Positions 8,571 through 16,391 of a stretch of 35,438 nt of DNA are shown piece after piece (the stretch's first letter is position 1; each line of letters starts with the position of its first letter). This DNA is from Planctomycetaceae bacterium (GTDB lineage: Bacteria; Planctomycetota; Planctomycetia; Pirellulales; Pirellulaceae). The notes under the pieces were generated by a model, which did no database searches, was not told the DNA's origin, and saw only the letters and a program-made list of their open reading frames with translations. The stretch covers positions 1-35,438 of the forward strand of contig JAHEJI010000034.1 of NCBI GenBank assembly GCA_024638965.1, in the 5' to 3' direction. The translations under genes and the position numbers were made by a program.

Positions 8571-9608
8571 ATGATCAAGATTGACGGTTCGCGGGGCGAA
8601 GGCGGTGGGCAAATTATCCGTTCGGCGCTGGCACTGAGCGCGGTTACGGGGACGCCTTTTGAAATTGAACGAATCCGTGGCAACCGAAAAAAGCCCGGTC
8701 TGTTAAGACAACATTTGACCGCAGTCAATGCCGCTCGCGACGTCTGCGATGCGGGTGTAACCGGAGCGAACTTGCATTCCAGCCATCTCATTTTCGCACC
8801 CGGCAAGATTCAGGCTCGCGAATTCAATTTTCGAATCGGCACCGCTGGCAGCGCGACACTCGTTGTCCAAACCGTTTTGCCCACCTTGATGACGGCAGCG
8901 CGTCCCTCACGGATAATTGTTGAAGGTGGCACTCACAACATGTCGGCTCCACCTTACGACTACCTGGATCGAGTTTATCTGCCGCTCGTTTCAAAACTCG
9001 GGCCGAAGTTTGAACGTCGCATCGAGTCGTACGGTTTCTATCCGATCGGCGGAGGGCGTATTGTAATTGACATCGAACCTGCCCAAGATCTATCGTCTCT
9101 TGAGCTGATTGAGCGCGGTGGAAAACCAAATCCAACGGTGATCGCGCTGGTTTCCAAACTCCCGCTTGATATTGGTAAGCGAGAATGCGATGTGATACGC
9201 CGCAAGTCGGGCTGGAAACCCGATCGCTTTTCCGTTCAGGAAATCACGAATTCTCCTGGCCCCGGAAACGTGGTCATGATTCACCTGGTCAGTCCCAATG
9301 TCTCCGAGCTGTTTACTGGATTCGGTAAACGAGGAGTCAGAGCCGAGGACGTCGCGCGCGGCGTTTATCGTCAAGCAAAATCCTACCTGGCAAACACGGC
9401 ACCTGTTGGTGAATTTCTGGCCGACCAGTTGTTATTGCCGCTTGGTTTGGCGGCCGCGCAGGGTCAAACAAGCAGGTTTCGCACGGATAGGTTAACAATG
9501 CACGGCCAAACACACATCGACGTACTTAAGCTGTTTCTGGACATTGAAATTGAAGTCCAGCAGATAGACGATGCTTTCGAAATTACGGTTGGGCCTGCGA
9601 TTGGTTAA
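8571..9608 (+). CDS. rtcA: RNA 3'-terminal phosphate cyclase
   Basis: A 345-residue RtcA, the normal length of the family. It uses ATP to convert RNA 3'-phosphates to 2',3'-cyclic phosphates through an enzyme-AMP intermediate. The N-terminal signature GSRGEGGGQIIRSALALS is at residues 5-22. GTAGSATLVVQ and the C-terminal QTHIDVLKLFL, which carries the adenylylated histidine, are present. The ATG at 8571 is chosen because the protein then begins at the conserved start of the fold (MIKIDGSRGEGGG); the frame is open further upstream only through a TTG at 8544. No rtcB ligase or rtcR regulator lies in the window. Immediately upstream are two sigma-54 small-RNA units. In enterobacteria the rtcBA operon is itself sigma-54 dependent, which makes the arrangement notable. 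No clear promoter of its own is visible at 8461-8570. Confidence 0.95.
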   Translation: MIKIDGSRGEGGGQIIRSALALSAVTGTPFEIERIRGNRKKPGLLRQHLTAVNAARDVCDAGVTGANLHSSHLIFAPGKIQAREFNFRIGTAGSATLVVQTVLPTLMTAARPSRIIVEGGTHNMSAPPYDYLDRVYLPLVSKLGPKFERRIESYGFYPIGGGRIVIDIEPAQDLSSLELIERGGKPNPTVIALVSKLPLDIGKRECDVIRRKSGWKPDRFSVQEITNSPGPGNVVMIHLVSPNVSELFTGFGKRGVRAEDVARGVYRQAKSYLANTAPVGEFLADQLLLPLGLAAAQGQTSRFRTDRLTMHGQTHIDVLKLFLDIEIEVQQIDDAFEITVGPAIG

Positions 9609-9623
9609 GTGCAGCTGCAATTG

Positions 9624-12347
9624 TCACCCGTGAATTTCCGTCAGGCACTCGCGAAATGCTTCGATGATTTCCGTATTGGTTGTCGCATCACGAGCGCGAT
9701 ACAGGAAATCCGTTTTTAAACAAAGCCTGGACAGTTCCGCGAGAATCTTCAGGTGGGTTTGGCGATTGTTGGGTGAACCTGTCGTAAAGAGAAGTACATC
9801 GACTTTGTCTTGATTAACCGTTCCGTAGTCAATTGGCTTGGCGGTCGTGATAATCGCGATCGCGGAATCAGAGCTGCCCGCTTGCGTCAATGTTGCGTGG
9901 GGCATGGCCAGGCCATTGCCAACACCTGTGTTTTGTAATTGCTCGCGTTCCCAGAGCGCGGAATTAATGATAATCGGGCTGATATCAGGATAGTGCTTTC
10001 CAAGCAGTTCCGTTGCCGTTCGGAACAAATCCTCTTTCTTGGTAACATCCAGTCGGGCTTTAACACACTCCGCATCGACAAAGCCGAGTAGATCAAATTC
10101 TCTCTCGACGGGTAAATGCTCAACATCAAATGCTTCGTGCGTCTGTAGAAACGGAGTCTTGAGCCAGAGCACCGAACATTCCGCCCTGCGTGTCAAATTG
10201 TCTTTGGGTGTTCCCCACAACCTGCCTTTCAGGGTCCGATTTGGTGCCGCGCCCATGATCATCAGGTCATAGGCAGCCGTCGCTTTCAGGATTGCTTCTA
10301 GTTCGTTTGTTCCATTAACCACTACCGCGGTCGTCGGACTAACGCATAAGTCTCGTAGTTGATCGATATAGTCGGCTCGTGCCTGTGTGCTAATCGGATC
10401 TTGTCCATCTGCACCAAAACAAATGAAATTCAACTCCGCTTTGTAGACTTGAGCCAAGTGGTCCGCTGTGGTTACAACCAACGAATCGTGAGGTCCGGGT
10501 TCAGCAAATACAAGAATCTGTCGAATGTACCTGACGCCTTCGTCTTTAAAGACCGCCAGATTGCATGGCAGATGGTCCTGAAGCCAGCCCAGCGGATTTT
10601 GAAACGAAATTCCGAACCTTCGCCGCCCGGCCGCCTCCATCACCACCCATTCGCAATCCAGCCGATCGGCGACTTCGTGGATCGTATGCACCACGTCGCG
10701 AGTGACGGTTTTATCATATTCCAGCTCGACACCTTCGACTTCGGCCATCACGTGAATTCGGCGACTGAGGGCGATCGAGTGTTGATCTTCTTCAAGTGCA
10801 TCGGCGAGATAAATCTGTTCTGGAACAGGCGTGAGGTGGAGTACTTCCAGCTTGCGACCGTGAGCTAAGGAAGCTCCCATCTCGACGAGCGTTTCCGGCG
10901 ATCGTTCGTTGCCGAATAGTGGCACAACCACCGCAGCTTCCTGTGGCAAGTCCTCCGCGAGTGTCGTTACAAATCCTTCGTTGCGTTCAGGAACCAGATC
11001 GGGACGCCTCCCCATTTTTCCGAGCACGCCGCGACGGTCAGTTTTTCGCTGACCGTAACCAAAATACGAGATCGCTCCCACGACAACAATACAGCCGATG
11101 GCATATAGACTGGTAAATCCCATAGCGGCTAACAGAGCAATGCCACTTACAACTCCGAGAATTTGCGTCAGCGGATAAAGCGGCGAACGAAATCGTGGCT
11201 TGTACCATGAACTGGCAATTTCCCGCAGGACAATGACGGTCCCGCAAACAAACATGAACGCGAGGATCATGAATGCGCTCGCCAATTTGGCGATCTGTTC
11301 CACCGGCAAAAACAAGATGGTAATCGTCATCACAAAAGCTGTTAACAAAATGCTGGCCACCGGCGTCCTGAAATAGGGATTGATCGATTTGATTACCTCG
11401 GGAAGCAATTGATCTCGGCTCATCGCAAACGGGAAACGGGACGCGGCCAGCAACCCGGCGACTGCCATGGAAACCATCGTTATCACGGCTAACACTGCGG
11501 CAATGATTCCAGCCGTGGTTCCACCAACAATGGAGGCCAGTGTATATATCGGATGAAGATCCGGGTTGCCTAATCCATCTGAGTCGGTCAAATCTTTGAT
11601 CGGAACATTGGTGACCAAAACAAAGACGACAAAAACGTAAACGCACATGACGATGAACCACGAAATCAGAATTCCCAGCGGAAGATTTCGATCCGGGTTT
11701 TTGACTTCCTCGGCGATCGCGGCAATTTTGGTGACGCCAGCATAGGAAACGTAAACAAATGCGGTCGCTGCCAGAAAACCGTGAAACCAATAGCTGGCTC
11801 CAACCATCCCCTTATGCGAAAACCCTTGCTCCAGGAATTCCAGCTTCATAGTTGAGACGCCTGCGATTGCCATCGCGATGAGGGCTATAAGTACACCTGA
11901 AATAATGAACTTTTGCAACTTGCTGATAATGCTCACGCCCAGAATGTTCAAGACCGTGATGACCGCCAGCAACGTCAAAGCTACAGGTCTTATTGGCAAT
12001 TCGATCAGCACAGACAAGTAAGCGCCGAACCCGACCAGCGCAAATGCACTTTTTAAGAGCAGCGACAGCCACAATCCCAATCCCGATATCGTACCGGCTA
12101 ACGGACCAAACGTTCGCTCCAGGTAAACGTAGGTTCCTCCCGAAGTTGGCATCGCCGTTGCCAATTCCGATTTGGACAAGGCTGCGGGCAACACGGTCAA
12201 CCCGGCAACCAAATAAGCCAGCCAAACCATTGGGCCCACCTTGGCAGCCGCCAGGCCCGGTAGCACGAAAATACCACTGCCCAGCATCGCACTGATGCTG
12301 ATCGCTACAACCGCGCCTAGTCCCAATCGTCGTTCAAGCGTTTTCAG
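9624..12347 (-). CDS. APC-family permease fused to two USP domains and a PTS EIIA-like domain
   Basis: Numbering is from the TTG at 12326. Residues 1-425 are a 12-helix amino acid/polyamine transporter of the APC type, with GSGIFVLPG (16-24), EEVKNPDRNLP (206-216) and SRFPFAMSRDQLLP (296-309). About 465-595 and 600-740 are two universal-stress-protein-like domains. About 750-900 resembles the fructose/nitrogen-type EIIA domain, with the phospho-accepting histidine in GLAMPHA (H810). The TTG at 12326 has no ribosome site. An in-frame CTG at 12347 has AGAAGG (12355-12360) seven bases upstream and restores the family N-terminus (KTLERRLGLG), so I place the start there. There is no ATG or GTG in the open frame upstream. 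The cytoplasmic half probably gates transport in response to nucleotide or phosphotransfer signals; the substrate is unknown. Confidence 0.9.
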   Translation of the reverse strand: MKTLERRLGLGAVVAISISAMLGSGIFVLPGLAAAKVGPMVWLAYLVAGLTVLPAALSKSELATAMPTSGGTYVYLERTFGPLAGTISGLGLWLSLLLKSAFALVGFGAYLSVLIELPIRPVALTLLAVITVLNILGVSIISKLQKFIISGVLIALIAMAIAGVSTMKLEFLEQGFSHKGMVGASYWFHGFLAATAFVYVSYAGVTKIAAIAEEVKNPDRNLPLGILISWFIVMCVYVFVVFVLVTNVPIKDLTDSDGLGNPDLHPIYTLASIVGGTTAGIIAAVLAVITMVSMAVAGLLAASRFPFAMSRDQLLPEVIKSINPYFRTPVASILLTAFVMTITILFLPVEQIAKLASAFMILAFMFVCGTVIVLREIASSWYKPRFRSPLYPLTQILGVVSGIALLAAMGFTSLYAIGCIVVVGAISYFGYGQRKTDRRGVLGKMGRRPDLVPERNEGFVTTLAEDLPQEAAVVVPLFGNERSPETLVEMGASLAHGRKLEVLHLTPVPEQIYLADALEEDQHSIALSRRIHVMAEVEGVELEYDKTVTRDVVHTIHEVADRLDCEWVVMEAAGRRRFGISFQNPLGWLQDHLPCNLAVFKDEGVRYIRQILVFAEPGPHDSLVVTTADHLAQVYKAELNFICFGADGQDPISTQARADYIDQLRDLCVSPTTAVVVNGTNELEAILKATAAYDLMIMGAAPNRTLKGRLWGTPKDNLTRRAECSVLWLKTPFLQTHEAFDVEHLPVEREFDLLGFVDAECVKARLDVTKKEDLFRTATELLGKHYPDISPIIINSALWEREQLQNTGVGNGLAMPHATLTQAGSSDSAIAIITTAKPIDYGTVNQDKVDVLLFTTGSPNNRQTHLKILAELSRLCLKTDFLYRARDATTNTEIIEAFRECLTEIHG

Positions 12348-13207
12348 AGTTTTGCCTTCTTATTGGGTGAAGCAAGGGTAGCCGGTTCGGGTGTAATTCA
12401 AATCTGACAGTTTCATTACGAGAACCTAAGTCTAACAGATTGACTAAAATTTGAAGATGCCAACACCAGACTGTCTTACACAGATCGGTCTGGCTTGAAG
12501 TAACTGACATCGGTTGATTAACTCATCGCATTGATGGGTAGCTTGAGAACGGACACTGTACCGCTTTGCAACCCTGGCGGTCGAAAATGCCTACAATCTA
12601 TGGGCCTGAAACGTCGTACTGATAACAAACAGCCGATCCAGCCGTGTTGACAAGCTCCACTGCCCGTTGCATGTTCACCAGAAATTAGCCAACCCCGCGG
12701 CGGGGAAAATTTGTTATCTGGCAATGGGTGAAAATGACGAGGTACGAGCGAGCGCATTTTCGAAAATTGTGGGCCTTGATTTTCATCCTGAACCGAGGCA
12801 CGAGCTGAAAGATCTTCCAGAAACAACGAGAGTTTTTAGGGCGAAAGCTCACTCGGGCTAATGCATTTCGCCAGCTGGTCAACCGGATTCGCAAAAATCA
12901 ATACACGAGCGCAACGTCCGGTCGTTCGAAATGTTCAGATCAAGCGCTGATAACAAATCGCTCCGGCAGGTTCGACTTTCAAACCGTCGGCCTATTAGCC
13001 GGTTGCTTTTTGTCCTGGAACAGCAATATTTCCTGAATTTCTGAGAAATATTTCAAATATTTGGCCTGCAACATGGAATGCTCAACCGATTCATTCGATC
13101 TCGGCGTTGATCAGCAGATTTTGTGTAACTTTTTCGCTCAAATCGGTCTTTAATATACGGTGGAAGCGGTTGTTGGCCGTCGGACAATATTTTTAGAGGC
13201 AGTTCAG
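12348..13207. other. Long intergenic region, no convincing gene
   Basis: 860 bp between divergent genes. Short frames exist on both strands, but none has a ribosome site plus recognisable protein character. Two palindromic spots stand out: ATTTTCGAAAAT (12756-12767), and an AT-rich perfect inverted repeat AATATTTC (13025-13032) / GAAATATT (13045-13052). The second lies about 160 bp before the DUF2807 start and could be an operator. TAATAT at 13151-13156 is a possible -10 element without a clear -35. Confidence 0.35.
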
Positions 13208-13894
13208 ATGAAATGGATATTGATTTTGCTTGGTCTGGCATTTGTCGCGTTGCTAGGCAGCTTTGCCGTTGTCGGCTCTGGTGTGCCCGGATCAGGAGCC
13301 AGTAAGACAGAAATTCGGGAATTGGACGCGTTCGATAGAATTTCGTTAATGGAGATCGGCACCATTAATGTTACTTTTGGCCCGACACAATCCGTCTCCG
13401 TGACGACGGACGACAATCTTCTTCAAGTGATTGAAACCACAGTTGACGACGGTGAACTCATTATTCGCCCGACGATGTCGATCAATCCCAAAATTTACCC
13501 TGTCATTGACATCGTTGTACCTGAACTGTCCGCCGTAGAAATTGCCGGCAGCGCATCAGTCAAGGTTGTTGAACTCGAGGCTGAATCGTTTGACTTGGAG
13601 CTGAACGGTGCCTGTGCCGCAATGATGTCGGGAACGGTCCAGAACTTGTCGGTTGAACTAAACGGGGCATGCCGCGCGAAGTTAAAACAACTCGAATCTG
13701 AGAACGCAAAGGTTGAAATCAACGGTACCGGGAGTGCGGAAGTTTTCGCGAGTCAATCGATCGACGCAAGTGCATCAGGTTTCGCTACGATTACCTGCTA
13801 CGGCAACCCACCAGACGTCAAAAAAGAAGCCAACGGGGTTTCAAAAGTCGAGATTGTTGAGTCGGCAAAAGAAGACACGGAGTCGTCAAGTTAG
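13208..13894 (+). CDS. Exported DUF2807 (GIN-type head domain) protein
   Basis: A 228-residue protein. An N-terminal hydrophobic stretch (residues 3-24) is a signal peptide or anchor. The rest is the repetitive beta-solenoid typical of DUF2807. Strands recur about every 20 residues with the signature pattern: FDRISLMEIGTINVTF early, then VEIAGSASVKV, LELNGACAAMM, VELNGACRAKL, VEINGTGSAEV and ASGFATITCYG. The function of the family is not established; it is exported and may be an adhesin-like or envelope-associated structure. The ATG at 13208 is supported by AGAGG (13195-13199), eight bases upstream. The gene is convergent with the polysaccharide locus, with 59 bp between stop codons and no obvious terminator there. 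Confidence 0.88.
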   Translation: MKWILILLGLAFVALLGSFAVVGSGVPGSGASKTEIRELDAFDRISLMEIGTINVTFGPTQSVSVTTDDNLLQVIETTVDDGELIIRPTMSINPKIYPVIDIVVPELSAVEIAGSASVKVVELEAESFDLELNGACAAMMSGTVQNLSVELNGACRAKLKQLESENAKVEINGTGSAEVFASQSIDASASGFATITCYGNPPDVKKEANGVSKVEIVESAKEDTESSS

Positions 13895-13953
13895 CTCTCG
13901 CGTTGCTAAACTGGATTCGTTCAGCCGCAAGTATTGTTTCGCAGCCACGAAAC

Positions 13954-14751
13954 TTAACATCTCGCTTTTCGATCGTCCAATTTTCGCTCGGCGGTTTCAT
14001 CACACTGTTCGGCGAGCTTTGCTTCGGTCGCCGCGCGCAAGGAAGGCGGCATGCGAAGATATTGTTTGCCGGCCTTGGGATCCTGTTCGATCGATTCCAC
14101 ATTGCCGCATGCGATGAGCTGAGCGACCACATCGGCCATCAGCTCACACATGAGCCTCTCAGCTTTGCTGGTGACGGAATCAATCGTGTCTCCGGAATTC
14201 ACCTCGAAACCTTGGCGTGCAACGATTGCTCCGGTGTCGACGCCTGCGTTCACGAAGTGGACCGTGACCCCTAAAGGGTCCCCATTATGGAGAGCCCAGT
14301 GAATTACATCGACGCCGCGATACGCAGGGAGCAGCCCGGGGTGGGCGTTGAGGACGCCGATGCGCGGAATATTGATGACAGGTGGCCGAAGGATTCTGGA
14401 ACCGCCGAGGACGATGAGGTCGGGAGCGAGTTCTCTCAAAATCCGGATGCTGTCCTCGCCGTTGGCATCAGCGACTTCGTGGACTGCAGGTGCCAAGCTG
14501 CGGAAGTCATTTAATTCGCACGCAGGTCTCGTTAGGCTGCTTAGCAATCTGCGCTTGAAACGGCGTGCCAACTCAATGGGTCCGCTGCGCTTCAATATAT
14601 GTCGCGCCCTGGCGATCTTGTCTTGTCCGATAAGCGCGCCTTTATCGAGGATGACGGCGGCGACCGGGATATCGCGGTCGGCGAGTGTTTCCAAGATTTC
14701 GACCGCTCGGTTGGTGCGAAAGCTGATCATGGCGATACGTAGCGGTTCCAT
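13954..14751 (-). CDS. Formyltransferase-family protein (methionyl-tRNA formyltransferase fold)
   Basis: A 265-residue formyl-transferase domain, expected to move a formyl group from 10-formyltetrahydrofolate to an amine. The catalytic triad of the family is visible: N136 and H138 in NAHPGLLP, and D172 in VDTGAI. GVDVIHWALHNGD is the usual loop between them. The tRNA-binding C-terminal domain of Fmt is absent, so a sugar amine or another small amine is more likely than Met-tRNA. The ATG at 14751 is chosen for its AAAGGA ribosome site nine to ten bases upstream and because residues before it are not family-like. It is the last gene of the minus-strand polysaccharide locus, consistent with N-formylation of an amino sugar, although the 580-bp gap before it allows independent expression. 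Confidence 0.85.
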   Translation of the reverse strand: MEPLRIAMISFRTNRAVEILETLADRDIPVAAVILDKGALIGQDKIARARHILKRSGPIELARRFKRRLLSSLTRPACELNDFRSLAPAVHEVADANGEDSIRILRELAPDLIVLGGSRILRPPVINIPRIGVLNAHPGLLPAYRGVDVIHWALHNGDPLGVTVHFVNAGVDTGAIVARQGFEVNSGDTIDSVTSKAERLMCELMADVVAQLIACGNVESIEQDPKAGKQYLRMPPSLRAATEAKLAEQCDETAERKLDDRKARC

Positions 14752-15085
14752 TTTTAGGTTCCTTTTGATTCGGTGCTGGTAGCCGCACAACTGCCAAAGA
14801 ACCGGGAAACCGGGAGCTTAATCCCTCTGGCGCGCGATCCGCAACGATGAGACAGGGCATTTAGAAGTTTAATTGGGGAGGGGACGGGATCTGATCATAA
14901 TCTATGAAACCAGCAATGGTCAAGACACAAGAATCATCTTGGATTGTTTTGAAAATAATAACTCGGTTGCGTGATGACTGTGAATTAGTACCGGTTGCCA
15001 GACCGCTTCGAGCGTCCGTCAATCAGGAATTACAAAATCTGCTTTGTCAAAATGGTCAAATCTGCAGCGACGAGAGAGGTACGAC
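14752..15085. other. Intergenic region
   Basis: 334 bp containing the ribosome-binding site of the formyltransferase gene on the minus strand. I see no coding sequence, RNA gene or strong hairpin in it. It should contain the formyltransferase promoter, but no clear -35/-10 pair was found. Confidence 0.3.
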
Positions 15086-15265
15086 TTGATTTGGACCGAC
15101 ATCATTAACCGCCATGAGCATCTCATCTTTGAGATGAAGGCGAGGATGGGCTGGCAGGCTGTTCGAGCGTTTTTCGAGACAGTCGACGACACGAATCCGA
15201 TTTCAGGATTTGCAAAGTGGCCCGTCAACGTTCACGAGCGACTTGCATTCGATGCTAACGGCTGA
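15086..15265 (+). CDS. Possible small protein, unknown function
   Basis: A 59-residue frame starting at TTG 15086 with a very good ribosome site (AGAGAGG ending at 15079, six bases away). The composition is protein-like (HEHLIFEMKARMGWQAV, then FFETVDDTN), with amphipathic helix character and no signal peptide. It runs against the direction of the surrounding locus. I recognise no family. It could also be a gene remnant or chance, and the only support is the ribosome site and the composition. Confidence 0.3.
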   Translation: MIWTDIINRHEHLIFEMKARMGWQAVRAFFETVDDTNPISGFAKWPVNVHERLAFDANG

Positions 15266-15334
15266 CAAATTGAAAGCCGTTGCTATTGAGAATCAAGTTT
15301 GCAGGCTTAGAAAGATTGCAAACCGATGTTTCAG

Positions 15335-16195
15335 TCAGCGTTTAATTCGCTTGCCATCGACCATCATATGGCAAGTACAATCCTTGCCGTAAAGCCGTAA
15401 ACGATGCAAGTATTTCTTGGCGTACTCTCGAGGCTTGTCACGAAACAGACTTTTCAAATCAATCCCGAAGTTGTTTACGCTAATTGAGGGTTCAAGGGAT
15501 CTCACATGATGCCAGTAGCCACGTGGGATAAAGATCATTTCGCCGGGCTCAAGGAGCGTGTACATGGCGTTAACCCTTGCGAACTCCGGGAAACGATGTT
15601 GGTCATAATCGTCTGCATTCACGGAACTCATCAGCGTATTGGAATCATACTTGCGGCTTGGATACATAAGATTTCGCTGATCATATGAAACGAGCTTGAA
15701 GAATTTTCGCCCGACAATTTGCGCAAAAATATTGTCGGCCCAGTCAATATGGTAGCCAGTCACCGTACCGCCGGGACCAATCCAGCCTGCCGTGTGGTTG
15801 ATAAGCTTGTGCTTAGCAATGATGTCAAAATCTACATCATTTTCAAGCTCGGGAAAGTGATTGAAAAGTTCAAAGACAGACAGATATGCGATGCGGCCAT
15901 TGCTTGGCACGGGATCCTCGATCTTGTCCAGGTACTCCTCGAAAGCCAGAGTCCGAAACGTTGTTGATTCTTGCATCACATTACCCTCTTCAAGAGTAAT
16001 CGTGAAATCACTAGCCAGTCTACGAAAATAATCGAAGGACCACGTTTGCATTGCTTTCCAATCACGTGTGCCATTCGTAATGACAACAGGTTGGCATTTG
16101 CGCAAGTAGTTACGAAGAAATTCGTCATCTGACAAGTCATCAACTCGAGGGATTTCAGTAAGAAACGCCTCCGGATGTTGGTTCAGGTTGATCAT
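15335..16195 (-). CDS. Cupin-like JmjC-type Fe(II)/2-oxoglutarate oxygenase
   Basis: A 286-residue cupin_8/JmjC-fold protein. The iron triad is visible: H149 and D151 in GYHIDWAD, and a distal histidine in PRGYWHHV (H229 most likely). K167 in FFKLVS is placed to bind the 2-oxoglutarate carboxylate. The N-terminal half (PVVITNGTRDWKAMQTW) is the usual lead-in of factor-inhibiting-HIF-like hydroxylases. The C-terminus contains a CTCH motif (about residues 273-276). Relatives hydroxylate protein side chains, small molecules or glycan/peptide natural products. The position between a polysaccharide deacetylase and a formyltransferase suggests tailoring of the locus product, which is inference. The start ATG has only a weak GAGA-type ribosome site. 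Confidence 0.85.
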   Translation of the reverse strand: MINLNQHPEAFLTEIPRVDDLSDDEFLRNYLRKCQPVVITNGTRDWKAMQTWSFDYFRRLASDFTITLEEGNVMQESTTFRTLAFEEYLDKIEDPVPSNGRIAYLSVFELFNHFPELENDVDFDIIAKHKLINHTAGWIGPGGTVTGYHIDWADNIFAQIVGRKFFKLVSYDQRNLMYPSRKYDSNTLMSSVNADDYDQHRFPEFARVNAMYTLLEPGEMIFIPRGYWHHVRSLEPSISVNNFGIDLKSLFRDKPREYAKKYLHRLRLYGKDCTCHMMVDGKRIKR

Positions 16196-16391
16196 TTCAG
16201 TCTCTAATCGGCAGGATCAAAGCAGTAGAAGGACAGGATCCAAGCTGAGAAAAATGTCGTTCGCCCCATCAAGTGAACGCCCAGATACCCATCATAATTG
16301 ACCCGGATTCGCAGACTGTTTTTCGCAGCCGAAAAATCCTAATTGCTGATAAATTGAAGGCCTTTGGCGATGAATCTGAGGATTACAATCC
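16196..16391 (-). other. Spacer with two hairpins after the deacetylase gene
   Basis: Two perfect inverted repeats are present. One is TGAGGATT/AATCCTCA (16377-16394), which begins exactly at the deacetylase stop codon. The other is TTTTTCG/CGAAAAA (16319-16336) with a CAGC loop. Neither has a long U-tract on the minus strand, so they are more likely mRNA-stabilising or weak terminating hairpins than full terminators. Confidence 0.35.

Noticed and set aside
8287-8574. 95-codon frame on the plus strand through small RNA 2
   Set aside because: It runs through the promoter and the terminator, has no ribosome site and has a composition unlike the neighbouring genes.
12518-12894. Overlapping short frames on both strands in the 12348-13207 gap
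   Set aside because: They overlap each other, have no ribosome sites and resemble no family known to me; treated as non-coding.
15905-15920. Further TTGGCAC strings (also near 1801 and 23589) as sigma-54 promoters
   Set aside because: They lie inside coding regions and lack GC at the -12 position ten bases after GG.
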